Of a DNA stretch of 64,000 nucleotides, positions 46,280-56,324 are shown one piece after another. The translations under genes were made by a program, and so were the position numbers. The stretch is from Fuerstiella marisgermanici (lineage in GTDB: Bacteria; Planctomycetota; Planctomycetia; Planctomycetales; Planctomycetaceae): NCBI RefSeq assembly GCF_001983935.1, contig NZ_CP017641.1, forward strand, positions 1,860,001 to 1,924,000. The letters are read 5' to 3'. Numbering within the stretch: position 1 is the stretch's first letter; every line of letters starts with the position of its first letter. A model generated the notes under the pieces. That model made no database searches, was not told where the DNA came from, and worked only from the letters and a program-made list of their open reading frames with translations.

Positions 46280-47434
46280 ATGAAGAGGTCATTTCGACTT
46301 GGAACAGCGGCGGGTATCCCACTCTTTCTCCATTGGACGTTTCTACTAATTCCGGCATATGTGCTGATTAGTGGAACTCTCATGGGGCGGCCCCCGTTTG
46401 GAATGCTGGCTGACCTGACTTTGGTGACGGTGATATTCGCCTGCGTCGTGCTGCATGAACTCGGACACGCCTTGGCAGCTCGCCGATTCGGCGTGCAAAC
46501 GAAAGACATCATTCTGATGCCCATCGGCGGCGTTGCTCGTCTTGAACGAATGCCTAAACGACCTCAGGAAGAATTGGTCGTGGCTTTGGCTGGACCGGCC
46601 GTCAACGTGGCAATCGCCGCGGTGCTGCTACTGATTACCGTACCGTTTATCGGGATAAGTGGACTACAAGACCCAACGTCACTAGCCACCAACCTGGTCG
46701 GAAAAACGATCGCCGTGAACGTGGCAATGATCGTCTTCAACATGCTGCCCGCGTTTCCCATGGACGGCGGTCGAGTACTGCGGGCGTTGCTTTCAATTCG
46801 TATCGGGCACCTGAAAGCAACCAAAATTGCGGCTGGTGTCGGCCAGTCTATGGCCGTCCTGTTTGGGCTGGGTGGTTTGTTGGTCTTCAATAATCCGATG
46901 CTGATGTTTATCGCCGGTTTCGTGTACCTTGGAGCCGCGCAGGAAGCCAAAGCGGCGGAGGTCGAATCTTCGTTTGAAGGTGTCCGGGTGCGAGACGTCA
47001 TGATGACGAGGTTCGACGCCATTCCAGCACAGGCCTCCACAGAATGGGCATTGCAGTATGCAATTGCCGCGAATTTGCGGGAGCTGCCAGTCGTTTCCAG
47101 CGGAAACTTCCTCGGAATGCTGAAAATCGAAGACCTGGCCCACGCCGTTGCCAATGGACCTACGGACGCAAACGTCGGACAGCTCGCCCGCACTCATGTG
47201 CGTCCCGTGCAGGAAGACGTCTCTCTGTTTTCGGCGATCGAACAGCTTCAGGTATCAGAATTGAACACACTGCCTGTGGTGAACGAGTTCGGTCATCTGG
47301 AAGGGCTGATCACAGGCGATTCCATTCGAGCAGCCCAGCGATTCGGGCCACTACTGCGATCCCGCGCATCGTCCCCACTTCGAGAACCACCAGACGAACT
47401 ACGCCAGCACCTTGTACGGATGCAAGTTGGATGA
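46280..47434 (+). CDS. Site-2 protease (M50) with CBS domains
   Basis: A 384-residue intramembrane metalloprotease. Family signatures: zinc motif VVLHELGHALAARRFGV (HExxH, about residues 63-67), GGVARLERMP, and the second metal motif FNMLPAFPMDGGRVLRAL. About five to six membrane segments surround them. The C-terminal 150 residues hold a pair of CBS domains (VRDVMMTRFDAIPAQAS and HVRPVQEDVSLFSAIEQL with NEFGHLEGLITGD), which in this class bind adenine nucleotides and gate activity. Substrates are usually membrane-bound anti-sigma factors or other single-pass proteins. ATG at 46280 (MKRSFRLG) matches the family start. Confidence 0.95.
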   Translation: MKRSFRLGTAAGIPLFLHWTFLLIPAYVLISGTLMGRPPFGMLADLTLVTVIFACVVLHELGHALAARRFGVQTKDIILMPIGGVARLERMPKRPQEELVVALAGPAVNVAIAAVLLLITVPFIGISGLQDPTSLATNLVGKTIAVNVAMIVFNMLPAFPMDGGRVLRALLSIRIGHLKATKIAAGVGQSMAVLFGLGGLLVFNNPMLMFIAGFVYLGAAQEAKAAEVESSFEGVRVRDVMMTRFDAIPAQASTEWALQYAIAANLRELPVVSSGNFLGMLKIEDLAHAVANGPTDANVGQLARTHVRPVQEDVSLFSAIEQLQVSELNTLPVVNEFGHLEGLITGDSIRAAQRFGPLLRSRASSPLREPPDELRQHLVRMQVG

Positions 47435-47951
47435 GAGTGAACCCAAGCTGGGCCGGATGCTTAACGTCCACGACACAGGCGAAAAAATCCGAATTCCCGT
47501 TTCAGATTATGGCGACCATCCGGCAGCAATGGGCTCGCGTCGCGTGTGTCAGGAATCCTGCTTCATACCGCCCATGCCTCCGGCGAACCTGACATCGTTT
47601 CACGCCCAATTCGAAAACCTCGGAGGGATGAAACGGATGCAGGAAAGTGGTTTCGCGGCGGCTGATCTTAGCGTCATGTCCCAGCAGGAACGCTTTATGC
47701 AGAAACGCTTTCGGCATCTCATATTCTCTTCGCCACTGCTGCGAGTTCCAGATTCCGTCGCGGCGTGAATCTCTGCCCCGCAAACGGCCGCCCCGAATGT
47801 CTGGCCGACGCTATCAAGTGGGCCTCCGCTCCGAGTTCCTTCTTAGTGGTGAGGTGATTGTCGTGGGCTGCGGTTCGACTCGCGGCATGGAATATGCTTA
47901 GATATCCTGCAGCGTGCGTAAACAGATTCCAACTCGTGTAATCGCAGGAAA
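47435..47951. other. Intergenic region without a recognisable gene
   Basis: About 520 bp before the sensor kinase. A 118-codon frame (47412-47768) is open but begins inside the protease gene and has no family similarity, so it is not called. Confidence 0.4.
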
Positions 47952-50900
47952 ATGGAAGATAGACAACTACCGCGGTCGCTCAGCGACCGCGCTGAGGGTG
48001 CTGACGAACGGTGCTTTGTGATCGGCGTGGGCGCCTCCGCTGGCGGGTTGGAGGCACTGGAATCGTTTTTCGAACACATGCCGACTGATAGCGGACTGGC
48101 ATTCGTCGTCGTGCAGCATCTGTCCCCTGACTTCAAGAGTCACATGGACGAACTGTTGAGACGGAAGACTCAGATCCCGGTTCATCTTGTCGAGGATGGA
48201 ATCGAAGTTCGCCCCGATTCCATTTACCTGCTGCCAGCACGAATGGAGATGATTATCTCGGATGGCAAGCTACGTTTAACCGAACGCAAACCGGACCGCA
48301 GTTTTTCTCACCCTATTGATCAGTTCTTCCGATCACTAGCCGTTGACTGCGGGAAGCGGGGCGTGGCGATTGTACTTTCTGGTACCGGCAGTGATGGAGC
48401 CAAAGGCATTCGCGAAGTCTACGAAGCGGGTGGACTCACGATTAGCCAGGACGAAGCGTCGGCGAAGTTTGACGGCATGCCGATGAGTGCTCAGGCGACT
48501 GGTGTCGTCGATTTGGTTTTGCCGCCTGAGTCGATGGCTGAAGCGTTGATGCAATACACGCGCGACGGTGTCGCAAGAGAAGATCTGGCAAAGTCTGAAC
48601 TGTCGCTGGTTGGAATCGACAGTATCTTTCAGCAGCTGAACAAGGAATTCGGTGTCGATTTTTCCCAGTACAAAGAGACGACCGTTGGCAGAAGATTGCA
48701 GCGGCGGCTGGACCGACTGTCTCTGGAGACACTGGACGACTACGGCACGTATCTGCATGAACATCCGAACGAACTGGCCGAGCTTTATCGTGACCTGCTG
48801 ATTTGTGTCACCAATTTCTTCCGCGACAGTGATGCATTTCGCGTGCTCGCGGTGGAAACGATTCCGACGATCTTCGCGAACACGCGTGAAGGTGAAACGG
48901 TGCGCGTGTGGGTGGCAGCCTGTTCGACAGGAGAAGAGGCGTATACCGTCGCAATTCTGCTCGACGAAGAACGGCGTCGGTGTGGCAAAGACGTCGACTT
49001 CAAGGTATTCGCAACCGACCTTCATCCGTCATCCATCCAGCACGCCGCACGCGGTAGCTACACTGCTGAGTCACTTGCGCCGATGAGCTTCGAGCGTCGA
49101 ACGCAGTACTTTCGTCGCGACGGTGCTCAGTTTCAGGTGACGCCCGAAATCCGTCGCAGGATCGTATTCGCACCGCACAACATACTCAGCGATGCGCCGT
49201 TCACGCAAATGGATCTTGTGACGTGCCGGAACATGTTGATCTATCTCCAGCCGGCTGCTCAGGCACGAGCCCTGTCGCTGTTGCACTTTTCCCTGAAGCC
49301 TGGTGGAACGTTGTTTCTGGGCCCGAGCGAATCACCGGGAGAAATCAGCGACGAATTTCATGTGGTCAATCAGCAATGGCGACTGTTTACCAAACGCCGC
49401 GATCTGCGAATTCCATTGGGGACGTCAGTGCCGCTTGCTCGACGCAGTACACCTGGCGCGCCGATCGTGCCGACGCCCAACTTTGGGAGCATGCGAGTCG
49501 ACAACAACATGATTCAGCTCTACGACGAACTGCTGGACCAGAAAATGGGCAGCAGCATCCTTGTGGATCGTCGTGGACAGATTCTGCACGTGTTCGGTGA
49601 TGCCGCCAGGTTTCTCAGGTTTTCTTCAGGCCGTCCCACGGCTCACGTTCTGGAAGCAGTGGAAGGAAAGCTGAAGGCGTCACTGTCTGCAGCTCTGCAC
49701 CACGCAACTCGCAAGCACGGTGCAGTGCAGTACCAGGCCGTCCCATTTCCGACCAGTGAAGATGTCGAGCACTTACAGATTACCGTCGAACCAATTGGCG
49801 ATCCCGTCACGGGCAGCGGCAACCTTCTCATCTCCATCGTTGCTGTCGACGCGACCGACCCCGACAAGTTGTTAGCCGCGAAAAGCGAGCTGACCGACGA
49901 ATTGGTCAGCGACATGACGACGGAACGGATGAACCATCTGGAAACGGAACTTCAGCAGTCTCAGGAGAATCTTCAAGCCACCATTGAGGAGATGGAAACC
50001 TCCAACGAAGAACTGCAGGCTTCCAATGAGGAACTTGTTGCGTCTAACGAAGAGCTGCAGAGCACGAATGAGGAACTGCACTCCGTTAACGAAGAGCTGC
50101 ACACCGTCAACGCCGAACACCAGCGTCGCGTTGAGGAACTGGCCGAAGCCAACGCCGACATGGACAACCTGCTGGCCACGACTCACGTCGGCGTGGTGTT
50201 TCTCGATCACGATTTCACAATCCGTCGCTTCACGCCTCAAATTGCGAAACTGCTGGAACTGGATGATCACGACATTGGGCGCCCGATTGGCGAATTTAAA
50301 CGCCGGCTTGGCCACCCTTCGCTAATGAATGACCTGCAAAAGGTTCTGCAAACACAGGAATTGCTGGAAGTGAAGGTCGAGGTCTCTCCCGATCAGTTTT
50401 ATCTGCTGCGTATCGTGCCGTATCGCAACGCTGGTGGTATTCACGGCGTCGTTCTGACAATGATCGACATTTCGTCGCTGCGAACTGCTGAAGCTCAGCT
50501 TGAACGATTTAAGTTCATGACCGAAGCGGCATCGGATCTGATCTTTCTTACGGATCACGCCGGTCGTTTTCAGTACGTGAACCCGTCCATGGCTGATCGG
50601 GTGGGCTACACAATCGACATTCTGCTCAGCAAGCATTTGACTGAAATTGATAGCGAGCTCACCGACGAAGACTACCAGCGGTTGTTCGACTCCGCCCTGG
50701 ATGGACCGGTCAAACCGTTCGATGCCGACTGGGTGCGGCGAGATCAAACGACGGTTCCGGTCGAAGTGAGTCTGTCCAGTGTGCAGATTGAGGGCGATCG
50801 TTTCCTGTGTGGCAGCGTGCGCGACGTGACCGAACGTCGTAAGACTGAGTTGGAAATGAGATTGCAGCTTCTGGCCATCGAAGCCACTCACAACGGGATT

Positions 50901-52430
50901 ATCATCACGGATCCGAATCAGGAAAGTAACCCGATCACGTACGCCAACCCGGGTTTTCTGCGGCTAACTGGATACAGCCGCGAAGAAGTGATCGGACACA
51001 ACTGCCGCTTTTTGCAGGGGCCTGAGACAGATCCTGAAGCGACCAATAAGCTGCGGGAAGCCATTAACGCTGCTCTGCCATGTCGCGTTGCGATACGGAA
51101 CTATCGCAAAGACGGCACACCGTTTTGGAATGACCTGCAGATCACACCGGTCTTCGATCGAAAGCAGCGGCTGGTTAACTTTGTGGGAGTCCAGAACGAC
51201 ATCACGGAGCGGATGGACGCACAGGAAGCATTGGAACGTGCGAATCAGGAAGCCAAGGCGGCCAGCGATGCGAAGAGTTCATTCCTTGCCAACATGAGTC
51301 ACGAGTTACGAACTCCGATGACAGCCGTGCTTGGCTTCGCCGACATGCTGGCCGAAGAACTGGTTGAAGATGATCAGCTTGAAAAAGTGACCACCATCAA
51401 GCGCAACGGCAAATATTTGCTAGCGCTGCTGAACGACATTCTGGACTTGTCGAAGATCGAAGCCAACCAGATGGACATTCAGCAGCAGACAGTGGACACA
51501 CGCAAACTACTGGGCGACGTGCGAACGTTGATGGATGTCCGAGCAACTCAGGAAGGCATTCCGTTAACGTTCACCTGGTCAGACGACACGCCGCTCGAAG
51601 TGACGGCCGACGAAACGCGAATGCGGCAAGTACTGGTCAACCTGATCGGCAACGCACTGAAGTTTACCGATCATGGAAGCGTGCGAGTGGAGATAGGCCG
51701 CAACTCAAAAAGCGACCCGCAGGAACTTGTCGTCGCCGTTCAGGATACCGGCATCGGAATTCACGACAGTCACCTGGCCGAACTTTTCACCCCCTTTAGT
51801 GCGACGGGAATTGCTCGCCGACGGCGTTTCGGAGGCACCGGACTCGGCCTAAGCATCAGCAAACGTCTGGCGGAAGGTATGGGGGGAACGATCTCCGTCG
51901 AAAGCGAACTGGGAGTCGGCAGTTGCTTCACCTTTCGTCTACCACTGACGCCACAGCAAGCGGCCAACAACCAGGCCGGATCGCCGGCGCCGGCAGAGCC
52001 TGCTCCAACTGAAGAGCAGACTCGACCGGCATTTCCCAGGCTGGAAGCTCGCATCCTGCTGGCCGATGATCGTCGCGACATCTGGCGTATTGGCCGCTAC
52101 TTCCTGGAAAAATGCGGAGCCGAAGCCGTGGTCGTCGAAGACGGTTTACAGGCGGTCGAAGCAGTGCAACGCGCAGAGAAAGACGCTCGTCCTTTCGACC
52201 TGATTCTGATGGACATGCAGATGCCTGTTATGACGGGGCAGGAAGCAATTGCCGAAATTCGCGATTTGGGCGTGAAGGTTCCAATCATCGCGCTGACGGC
52301 TGACACAATGGAAGGCGAGCGAGAAGCCTGTCTGTCGATGGGCTGCGACGACTATTTTCCCAAACCCATCGATGGCCCGAAACTGATGCATCTAATCGCC
52401 TGGCACTTGCAGCAAAAACGCCGCAGCTAA
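47952..52430 (+). CDS. CheB-CheR-PAS-histidine kinase-receiver fusion protein
   Basis: A 1,492-residue cytoplasmic multidomain signalling protein. Order: CheB methylesterase (residues 20-205; [11 protein letters not shown], His in VVQHLSPD, Asp in LSGTGSDGA); CheR methyltransferase (about 215-490; [33 protein letters not shown]); a Glu/Asn-rich coiled coil (about 650-740; repeats of SNEELQ); three PAS domains (about 740-1100; the third has the LOV/PAS-like [11 protein letters not shown]); a histidine kinase (HisKA His near 1117 in [11 protein letters not shown], then [30 protein letters not shown]); a receiver domain (1365-1490; phospho-Asp near 1421 in [20 protein letters not shown]). Such fusions link chemotaxis-like methylation to phosphorelay. 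GCAGGAAA precedes the ATG. No output domain; a partner regulator is not in view. Confidence 0.96.
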   Translation: MEDRQLPRSLSDRAEGADERCFVIGVGASAGGLEALESFFEHMPTDSGLAFVVVQHLSPDFKSHMDELLRRKTQIPVHLVEDGIEVRPDSIYLLPARMEMIISDGKLRLTERKPDRSFSHPIDQFFRSLAVDCGKRGVAIVLSGTGSDGAKGIREVYEAGGLTISQDEASAKFDGMPMSAQATGVVDLVLPPESMAEALMQYTRDGVAREDLAKSELSLVGIDSIFQQLNKEFGVDFSQYKETTVGRRLQRRLDRLSLETLDDYGTYLHEHPNELAELYRDLLICVTNFFRDSDAFRVLAVETIPTIFANTREGETVRVWVAACSTGEEAYTVAILLDEERRRCGKDVDFKVFATDLHPSSIQHAARGSYTAESLAPMSFERRTQYFRRDGAQFQVTPEIRRRIVFAPHNILSDAPFTQMDLVTCRNMLIYLQPAAQARALSLLHFSLKPGGTLFLGPSESPGEISDEFHVVNQQWRLFTKRRDLRIPLGTSVPLARRSTPGAPIVPTPNFGSMRVDNNMIQLYDELLDQKMGSSILVDRRGQILHVFGDAARFLRFSSGRPTAHVLEAVEGKLKASLSAALHHATRKHGAVQYQAVPFPTSEDVEHLQITVEPIGDPVTGSGNLLISIVAVDATDPDKLLAAKSELTDELVSDMTTERMNHLETELQQSQENLQATIEEMETSNEELQASNEELVASNEELQSTNEELHSVNEELHTVNAEHQRRVEELAEANADMDNLLATTHVGVVFLDHDFTIRRFTPQIAKLLELDDHDIGRPIGEFKRRLGHPSLMNDLQKVLQTQELLEVKVEVSPDQFYLLRIVPYRNAGGIHGVVLTMIDISSLRTAEAQLERFKFMTEAASDLIFLTDHAGRFQYVNPSMADRVGYTIDILLSKHLTEIDSELTDEDYQRLFDSALDGPVKPFDADWVRRDQTTVPVEVSLSSVQIEGDRFLCGSVRDVTERRKTELEMRLQLLAIEATHNGIIITDPNQESNPITYANPGFLRLTGYSREEVIGHNCRFLQGPETDPEATNKLREAINAALPCRVAIRNYRKDGTPFWNDLQITPVFDRKQRLVNFVGVQNDITERMDAQEALERANQEAKAASDAKSSFLANMSHELRTPMTAVLGFADMLAEELVEDDQLEKVTTIKRNGKYLLALLNDILDLSKIEANQMDIQQQTVDTRKLLGDVRTLMDVRATQEGIPLTFTWSDDTPLEVTADETRMRQVLVNLIGNALKFTDHGSVRVEIGRNSKSDPQELVVAVQDTGIGIHDSHLAELFTPFSATGIARRRRFGGTGLGLSISKRLAEGMGGTISVESELGVGSCFTFRLPLTPQQAANNQAGSPAPAEPAPTEEQTRPAFPRLEARILLADDRRDIWRIGRYFLEKCGAEAVVVEDGLQAVEAVQRAEKDARPFDLILMDMQMPVMTGQEAIAEIRDLGVKVPIIALTADTMEGEREACLSMGCDDYFPKPIDGPKLMHLIAWHLQQKRRS

Positions 52431-52822
52431 CCCGTCGTACCCCAAAGCTGCCAGCGTCCGAATCCCGACCTGCTCGCAGCGCGACGTGAGGTACGGTGAC
52501 CTCTTGCAAAACAGTCGCAGCCCCCGCGACGGATAGGCGAGAGCCTCGTGTTCGCAGTCGGCTGGTATTTCCTGCACCACCTCGGTCTGTGAACGACCAG
52601 GCATCACTGCGAAACGTCTCATCGGTTCACGGGCCAGGCACAGGTTTAGCCTCTTCGGCCCCGTGGTGCAGGATGTTTCGCGGCTTGAGTATCGCGGCCG
52701 ATTCCCAGCGGCGGAAGTTTACCCCGTCGGCACGAAAGTTGCCTTCTGCAGGTCTGCGAGACGGATGTTGTGTTGACATCTCTATCTCACACGAATCATG
52801 TCGTAGACGAGAGACAAGGACG
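52431..52822. other. Intergenic region without a recognisable gene
   Basis: About 390 bp. A plus frame open from 52496 joins the next gene but its translation is not protein-like; the real start is at 52823. Confidence 0.45.
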
Positions 52823-53314
52823 ATGGCAGACGAACCCAAACGAGTGGAAAGAGATTTGAACGAGGACCCGATCACCGGTGAACATGGTGCTCATCCTATT
52901 GGCGCTGGACTCGGGGCGGCGGCTGGTGGCGCAGCGGCAGGAGCCGCCGGCGGAGCAGTCGCTGGCCCTGCCGGAGCCGTTGTCGGCGCGATCGTTGGCG
53001 GAATCGCAGGCGGTCTCGGTGGCTCAGCTCTGGAAGAACAGATCGACCCGACAGTCGAGTACGCTCACTGGGAAGGCGAGTACAAAAATCGGCCGTATTA
53101 CGATCCCGATACTGAATACGGGACGTACGCTCCTGCCTATCAGCATGGCTGGGAAGGGCGAACTCGATACGGCGACCGTAGCTTCAGCGACGCGGAAGAG
53201 GATCTGAAGCGAGAATGGGAAGAAACGATTCACGGATCCACGCTCGACTGGGAAACCGCGCGTCCGGCAACTCGCGACGCCTGGGAACGCATCGACAACA
53301 TTAAGCGCGGGTGA
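52823..53314 (+). CDS. Glycine-zipper protein
   Basis: A 163-residue protein with a hydrophilic start (MADEPKRVERDLNEDP), a glycine zipper (about residues 33-75; GAGLGAAAGGAAAGAAGGAV and IVGGIAGGLGGSALEE), and a Tyr/Trp/Asp-rich tail (VEYAHWEGEYKNRPYYDPD, YQHGWEGRTRYG). It resembles glycine-zipper stress or envelope proteins, which insert in or span membranes. AAGGACG precedes ATG 52823. It ends 7 bp before the Anbu gene, so the two are in one operon. Confidence 0.8.
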   Translation: MADEPKRVERDLNEDPITGEHGAHPIGAGLGAAAGGAAAGAAGGAVAGPAGAVVGAIVGGIAGGLGGSALEEQIDPTVEYAHWEGEYKNRPYYDPDTEYGTYAPAYQHGWEGRTRYGDRSFSDAEEDLKREWEETIHGSTLDWETARPATRDAWERIDNIKRG

Positions 53315-53321
53315 TCTCCAG

Positions 53322-54035
53322 ATGACATTTTGTGTTGGTATTAGAGTCGAAGAAGGAGTGGTCGCTCTCGCGGACACCCAAATCGTGCTTGGAAGTGAAC
53401 GGATCAGCAAGCAAAAGCTCGCCGCGCTCGACTACGCTGATGATTCGCTGTTTGCGATGACCAGTGGGCTACGATCGGTTCGCGATAAGTCACTGACTTA
53501 CCTGGGTGAGCAACTTCAGGATCAGAGCGAACCTATCGATCGAATGTACAAGATCGTCAACATGTTTGGCGATCAGCTGCGACGCGTCCGCGAAGAAGAT
53601 GGTGCGGCTCTGGCCGAAGCCGGACTGCGATTCAACACGAACGCAATTATCGGAGGCGGTCTGCACGCTGACCCTTCACCGCAATTGTTTTACGTGTATC
53701 CGCAAGGCAACTGGATCGAATGCGCGCCCGATTCACCATACTTCATTATCGGCCGAACAACGTATTGAAAACCGATTCTGGATCGTCTGCTACGTTTCGA
53801 TACGCCACTGCAATCCGCAGTTGGTTTGGCTCTTGTGGCGTTCGACGCGACCCGCGCGAGTGTCACAGATGTCGATTGCCCAATTGATGTCGCCGTCATC
53901 GCCAACGGGCATCGCAAAGCGAAGTTTCACCGATTCACACAGGAAGAAATCACTGGTGTGACCGAATGGTGGTCGCGGACGCTGTCGGATGCGCTGCTGA
54001 AGATGCCCATGGACTGGGCGAGCGTACTGTTCTGA
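53322..54035 (+). pseudogene. Anbu-type proteasome homologue with an in-frame TGA
   Basis: The frame begins MTFCVGIRVEEGVVALADTQ, giving a processed N-terminal Thr, an Asp at position 17 and Lys near 31-33 (Thr = 1), as in proteasome-like Ntn hydrolases. It continues with FAMTSGLRSVRDKSLTYL, NTNAIIGGGLHADPSPQLF and YFIIGRTTY, meets TGA at 53766-53768, and goes on in frame with KPILDRLLRFDTPLQSAVGL, VDCPIDVAVIANG and the end MPMDWASVLF. Restored length is 237 residues, normal for Anbu. Family members read Gly after TTY, so a GGA-to-TGA change is likely. Its neighbour, a transglutaminase-like gene, is typical of Anbu operons. Confidence 0.85.
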
Positions 54036-54177
54036 ACGAGTTAGCCACTGCAGCATTGGCCTCGCGGAACAGTTGCGAGTCCACCAAGTCAAATTATTAG
54101 GCGGGCACCGTTTCAAATTCCATCAACCAAAAATTTGCAACTCCATTTTCAACATTTCGAATAAGGCACAATCCTCC

Positions 54178-54999
54178 ATGACTCAGATCGAAGTTAGCTG
54201 TCAACTTAACTACGACGTTCGCACCCCTACCGTTTTCTTATTTCAGGTCACCGCCGCTGAAACTGAACATCAAAGCATCATCGATGAAAAGTTTTCGATA
54301 ACGCCCGACGTGCAGGTTGAGCGGTGTCAGGTGGGTTTTGAAGGAAACCAGCTGCAACGTGTATTCGCTCAACCGGGCCAGCTACAGGTCAATTACCAGG
54401 CCACGGCCAATCTCAAACCGGAAATCGATCAACCAGCGGGACTTCAGGAATGGGACGCTCAGCATATGCCGGCAGATGTCCTGCCCTATCTGAATCCAAG
54501 CCGCTATTGCGAAAGCGACGTACTGTCGCGGTTCGCTTTTGAAGAATTCGGCAGCCTTCAACGAGGCTACTCCCGGGTCGTCGCGATTTGCGAATGGGTC
54601 AACGGCCACCTTGATTACACGCCGGGCAGCACCACATCAACAACGACGGCCGCAGACGTTTTGGTGCAGCGGGTTGGCGTTTGTCGAGACTACGCACACT
54701 TGGCAATTTCACTGTGTCGCGCGGTTGGAATTCCGGCGAGGTATGTGGCCGGTTACGCGGTTGACCTCCAACCGCCCGATTTCCATGGCTTCATTGAAGC
54801 GTTTCTGGACGGGCAATGGTACTTGTTCGATCCCACGAAATTGGCCCCTGTGAGTGGATTGGTCAGAATCGGCGTTGGGCGTGACGCCGCCGATGTCTCG
54901 TTCGCAACAATCACCGGTCAAGCCACGCTTACTCAGCAGACCGTTCAGGCCAGCGGCCAGCAAGCTGCAAACCGCGCATCAGCGGTGTCCACGGCGTGA
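54178..54999 (+). CDS. Transglutaminase-like protein of the Anbu neighbourhood
   Basis: A 273-residue cytoplasmic protein. The N-terminal 110 residues are a beta domain (VSCQLNYDVRTPTVFLFQVT). The transglutaminase core has the catalytic Cys in RVGVCRDYAHLAISLCRAVG, His in DFHGFIEAFLDG and Asp in WYLFDPTKLAP, so the triad is complete. Such proteins occur with Anbu, ATP-grasp and alpha-E proteins in a predicted peptide-modification system. The last two are not seen in this window. ATG at 54178 is preferred to an upstream frame. It lies 142 bp after the broken Anbu gene. Confidence 0.93.
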   Translation: MTQIEVSCQLNYDVRTPTVFLFQVTAAETEHQSIIDEKFSITPDVQVERCQVGFEGNQLQRVFAQPGQLQVNYQATANLKPEIDQPAGLQEWDAQHMPADVLPYLNPSRYCESDVLSRFAFEEFGSLQRGYSRVVAICEWVNGHLDYTPGSTTSTTTAADVLVQRVGVCRDYAHLAISLCRAVGIPARYVAGYAVDLQPPDFHGFIEAFLDGQWYLFDPTKLAPVSGLVRIGVGRDAADVSFATITGQATLTQQTVQASGQQAANRASAVSTA

Positions 55000-55323
55000 C
55001 GGTGCGAGCTGCTGACTGAGTTCGAGGTGTTATGTAAAGCGACAGCTCGATGGTCACTCGGCTGCCAGGCTGGAACGAGAGCAACCACTCTTACCTCGCC
55101 ACAATCTGCCGACGGAATCCACCGGGCTGCCGCCGTGACGTAAGTGCCCAAATTCGCGGCACTTGCGTCAACGGATTCGCCTTTGGCACACCTGCTGCAT
55201 TATCCGATCGCACCGACTGCGGCGCCGACCGGCCGAATACAACGGCAAGGCGTATCAAACGATTGGTCAGGTCGGCTGGCAGCATGGCTCATTCACATTT
55301 CGGGCATGATAGAAAAGATCACC

Positions 55324-56250
55324 ATGAGTACTTCACTACTCACATTCGCCATCACTGACGCTGGCCTGGCCCGTCGACGCAACGAGGACTGCTTTTTGGT
55401 GGCAAGTGCTGAGTCTGACGCGACGATCGTGGCCAGTCGCACCGCGGCCGCGACGGCCAGCATCGAAGGTGGGGACCAGCAGTTGCTTGCCGTTGCCGAT
55501 GGAATGGGCTGGCATGCGGCCGGCAATTTAGCGTCAGCGATCGCCATCAACACGCTCCGCGCAAGCCTTAACCGGCTGCACGTCGCGGCATCAGAGAAGG
55601 GCCGTTCGGCCCGAGACCGGATGCTGTTAGACGGTCTGCGTCAAACTGTTCGGCAGGCCAATCGTCGAATCTTCCACGAAAGTTCTGAGCATCCGGAGTT
55701 GTCCGGTATGGGGACGACTCTGACGGCAGCATTGGTGCATGACCGAAACGTTTGGATCGCCCACGTTGGCGATAGCCGATGTTACGTCGTCCGAAATTCG
55801 GAACTGATTCAACTAACGACCGATCACAACCTCGCCACACTTCTAAAACAAATCGACCCGGACTCCGTTGATTCCGGGTCCGGAGCGAACGTCTTGTGGA
55901 ACTGTTTAGGTGGAACCGATATCCGCGACTTGGAAATCGAGGTCAAGCAATGCGTTCTGCAACCGTCGGACTACCTTTTGCTGTGTACCGACGGGTTAGT
56001 GAAACACGTGGACGATGAAGAAATCTCGAGCGTTATTTCGTCCGCAGCTACGCCTGAGCAGGCCTGCCGACGACTCGTTGAGATGGCCAAACAACGTGGC
56101 GGACGAGACAACATCACAATCGTTCTGGGGCAGCACCAGGACTGTGGGCAGCTTGAACCGGTTGGCTCTGCAAGTGCAAGCGACCACACAAACACGGACC
56201 TCGCAGATACATGGATTGAGCACACGATCGGGCCATTGGGCACAGCGTGA
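55324..56250 (+). CDS. PP2C-family protein serine/threonine phosphatase
   Basis: A 308-residue PP2C (PPM) phosphatase. Metal-binding motifs: RRRNEDCF (near residue 18), VADGMGWHAAG, SGMGTTLTAALV, AHVGDSRCYVV, LLCTDGLVKHV and GGRDNITIVL, all with the conserved Asp residues. There is no membrane segment. A polar 40-residue tail follows. It should reverse Ser/Thr phosphorylation, and the window carries a Ser/Thr kinase 4 kb away on the other strand. The ATG at 55324 fits the family start. The preceding 324 bp are non-coding. Confidence 0.94.
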   Translation: MSTSLLTFAITDAGLARRRNEDCFLVASAESDATIVASRTAAATASIEGGDQQLLAVADGMGWHAAGNLASAIAINTLRASLNRLHVAASEKGRSARDRMLLDGLRQTVRQANRRIFHESSEHPELSGMGTTLTAALVHDRNVWIAHVGDSRCYVVRNSELIQLTTDHNLATLLKQIDPDSVDSGSGANVLWNCLGGTDIRDLEIEVKQCVLQPSDYLLLCTDGLVKHVDDEEISSVISSAATPEQACRRLVEMAKQRGGRDNITIVLGQHQDCGQLEPVGSASASDHTNTDLADTWIEHTIGPLGTA

Positions 56251-56324
56251 CGCGGAGCGACGTTCTCAATCGCATTCATTTTCACCAACGGATATTCAAT
56301 ACCAGAAGCTAAAGACGAATCGAC

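Noticed and set aside
47412-47768. 118-codon frame after the site-2 protease
   Set aside because: Starts inside the protease gene in another frame and lacks a convincing start; not called as a gene.
6354-53768. Reassignment of TGA to a sense codon (e.g. Trp)
   Set aside because: TGA ends many intact genes here, and the broken codons would need to be read as Trp, Arg and Gly; TAG and TAA also appear in frame.
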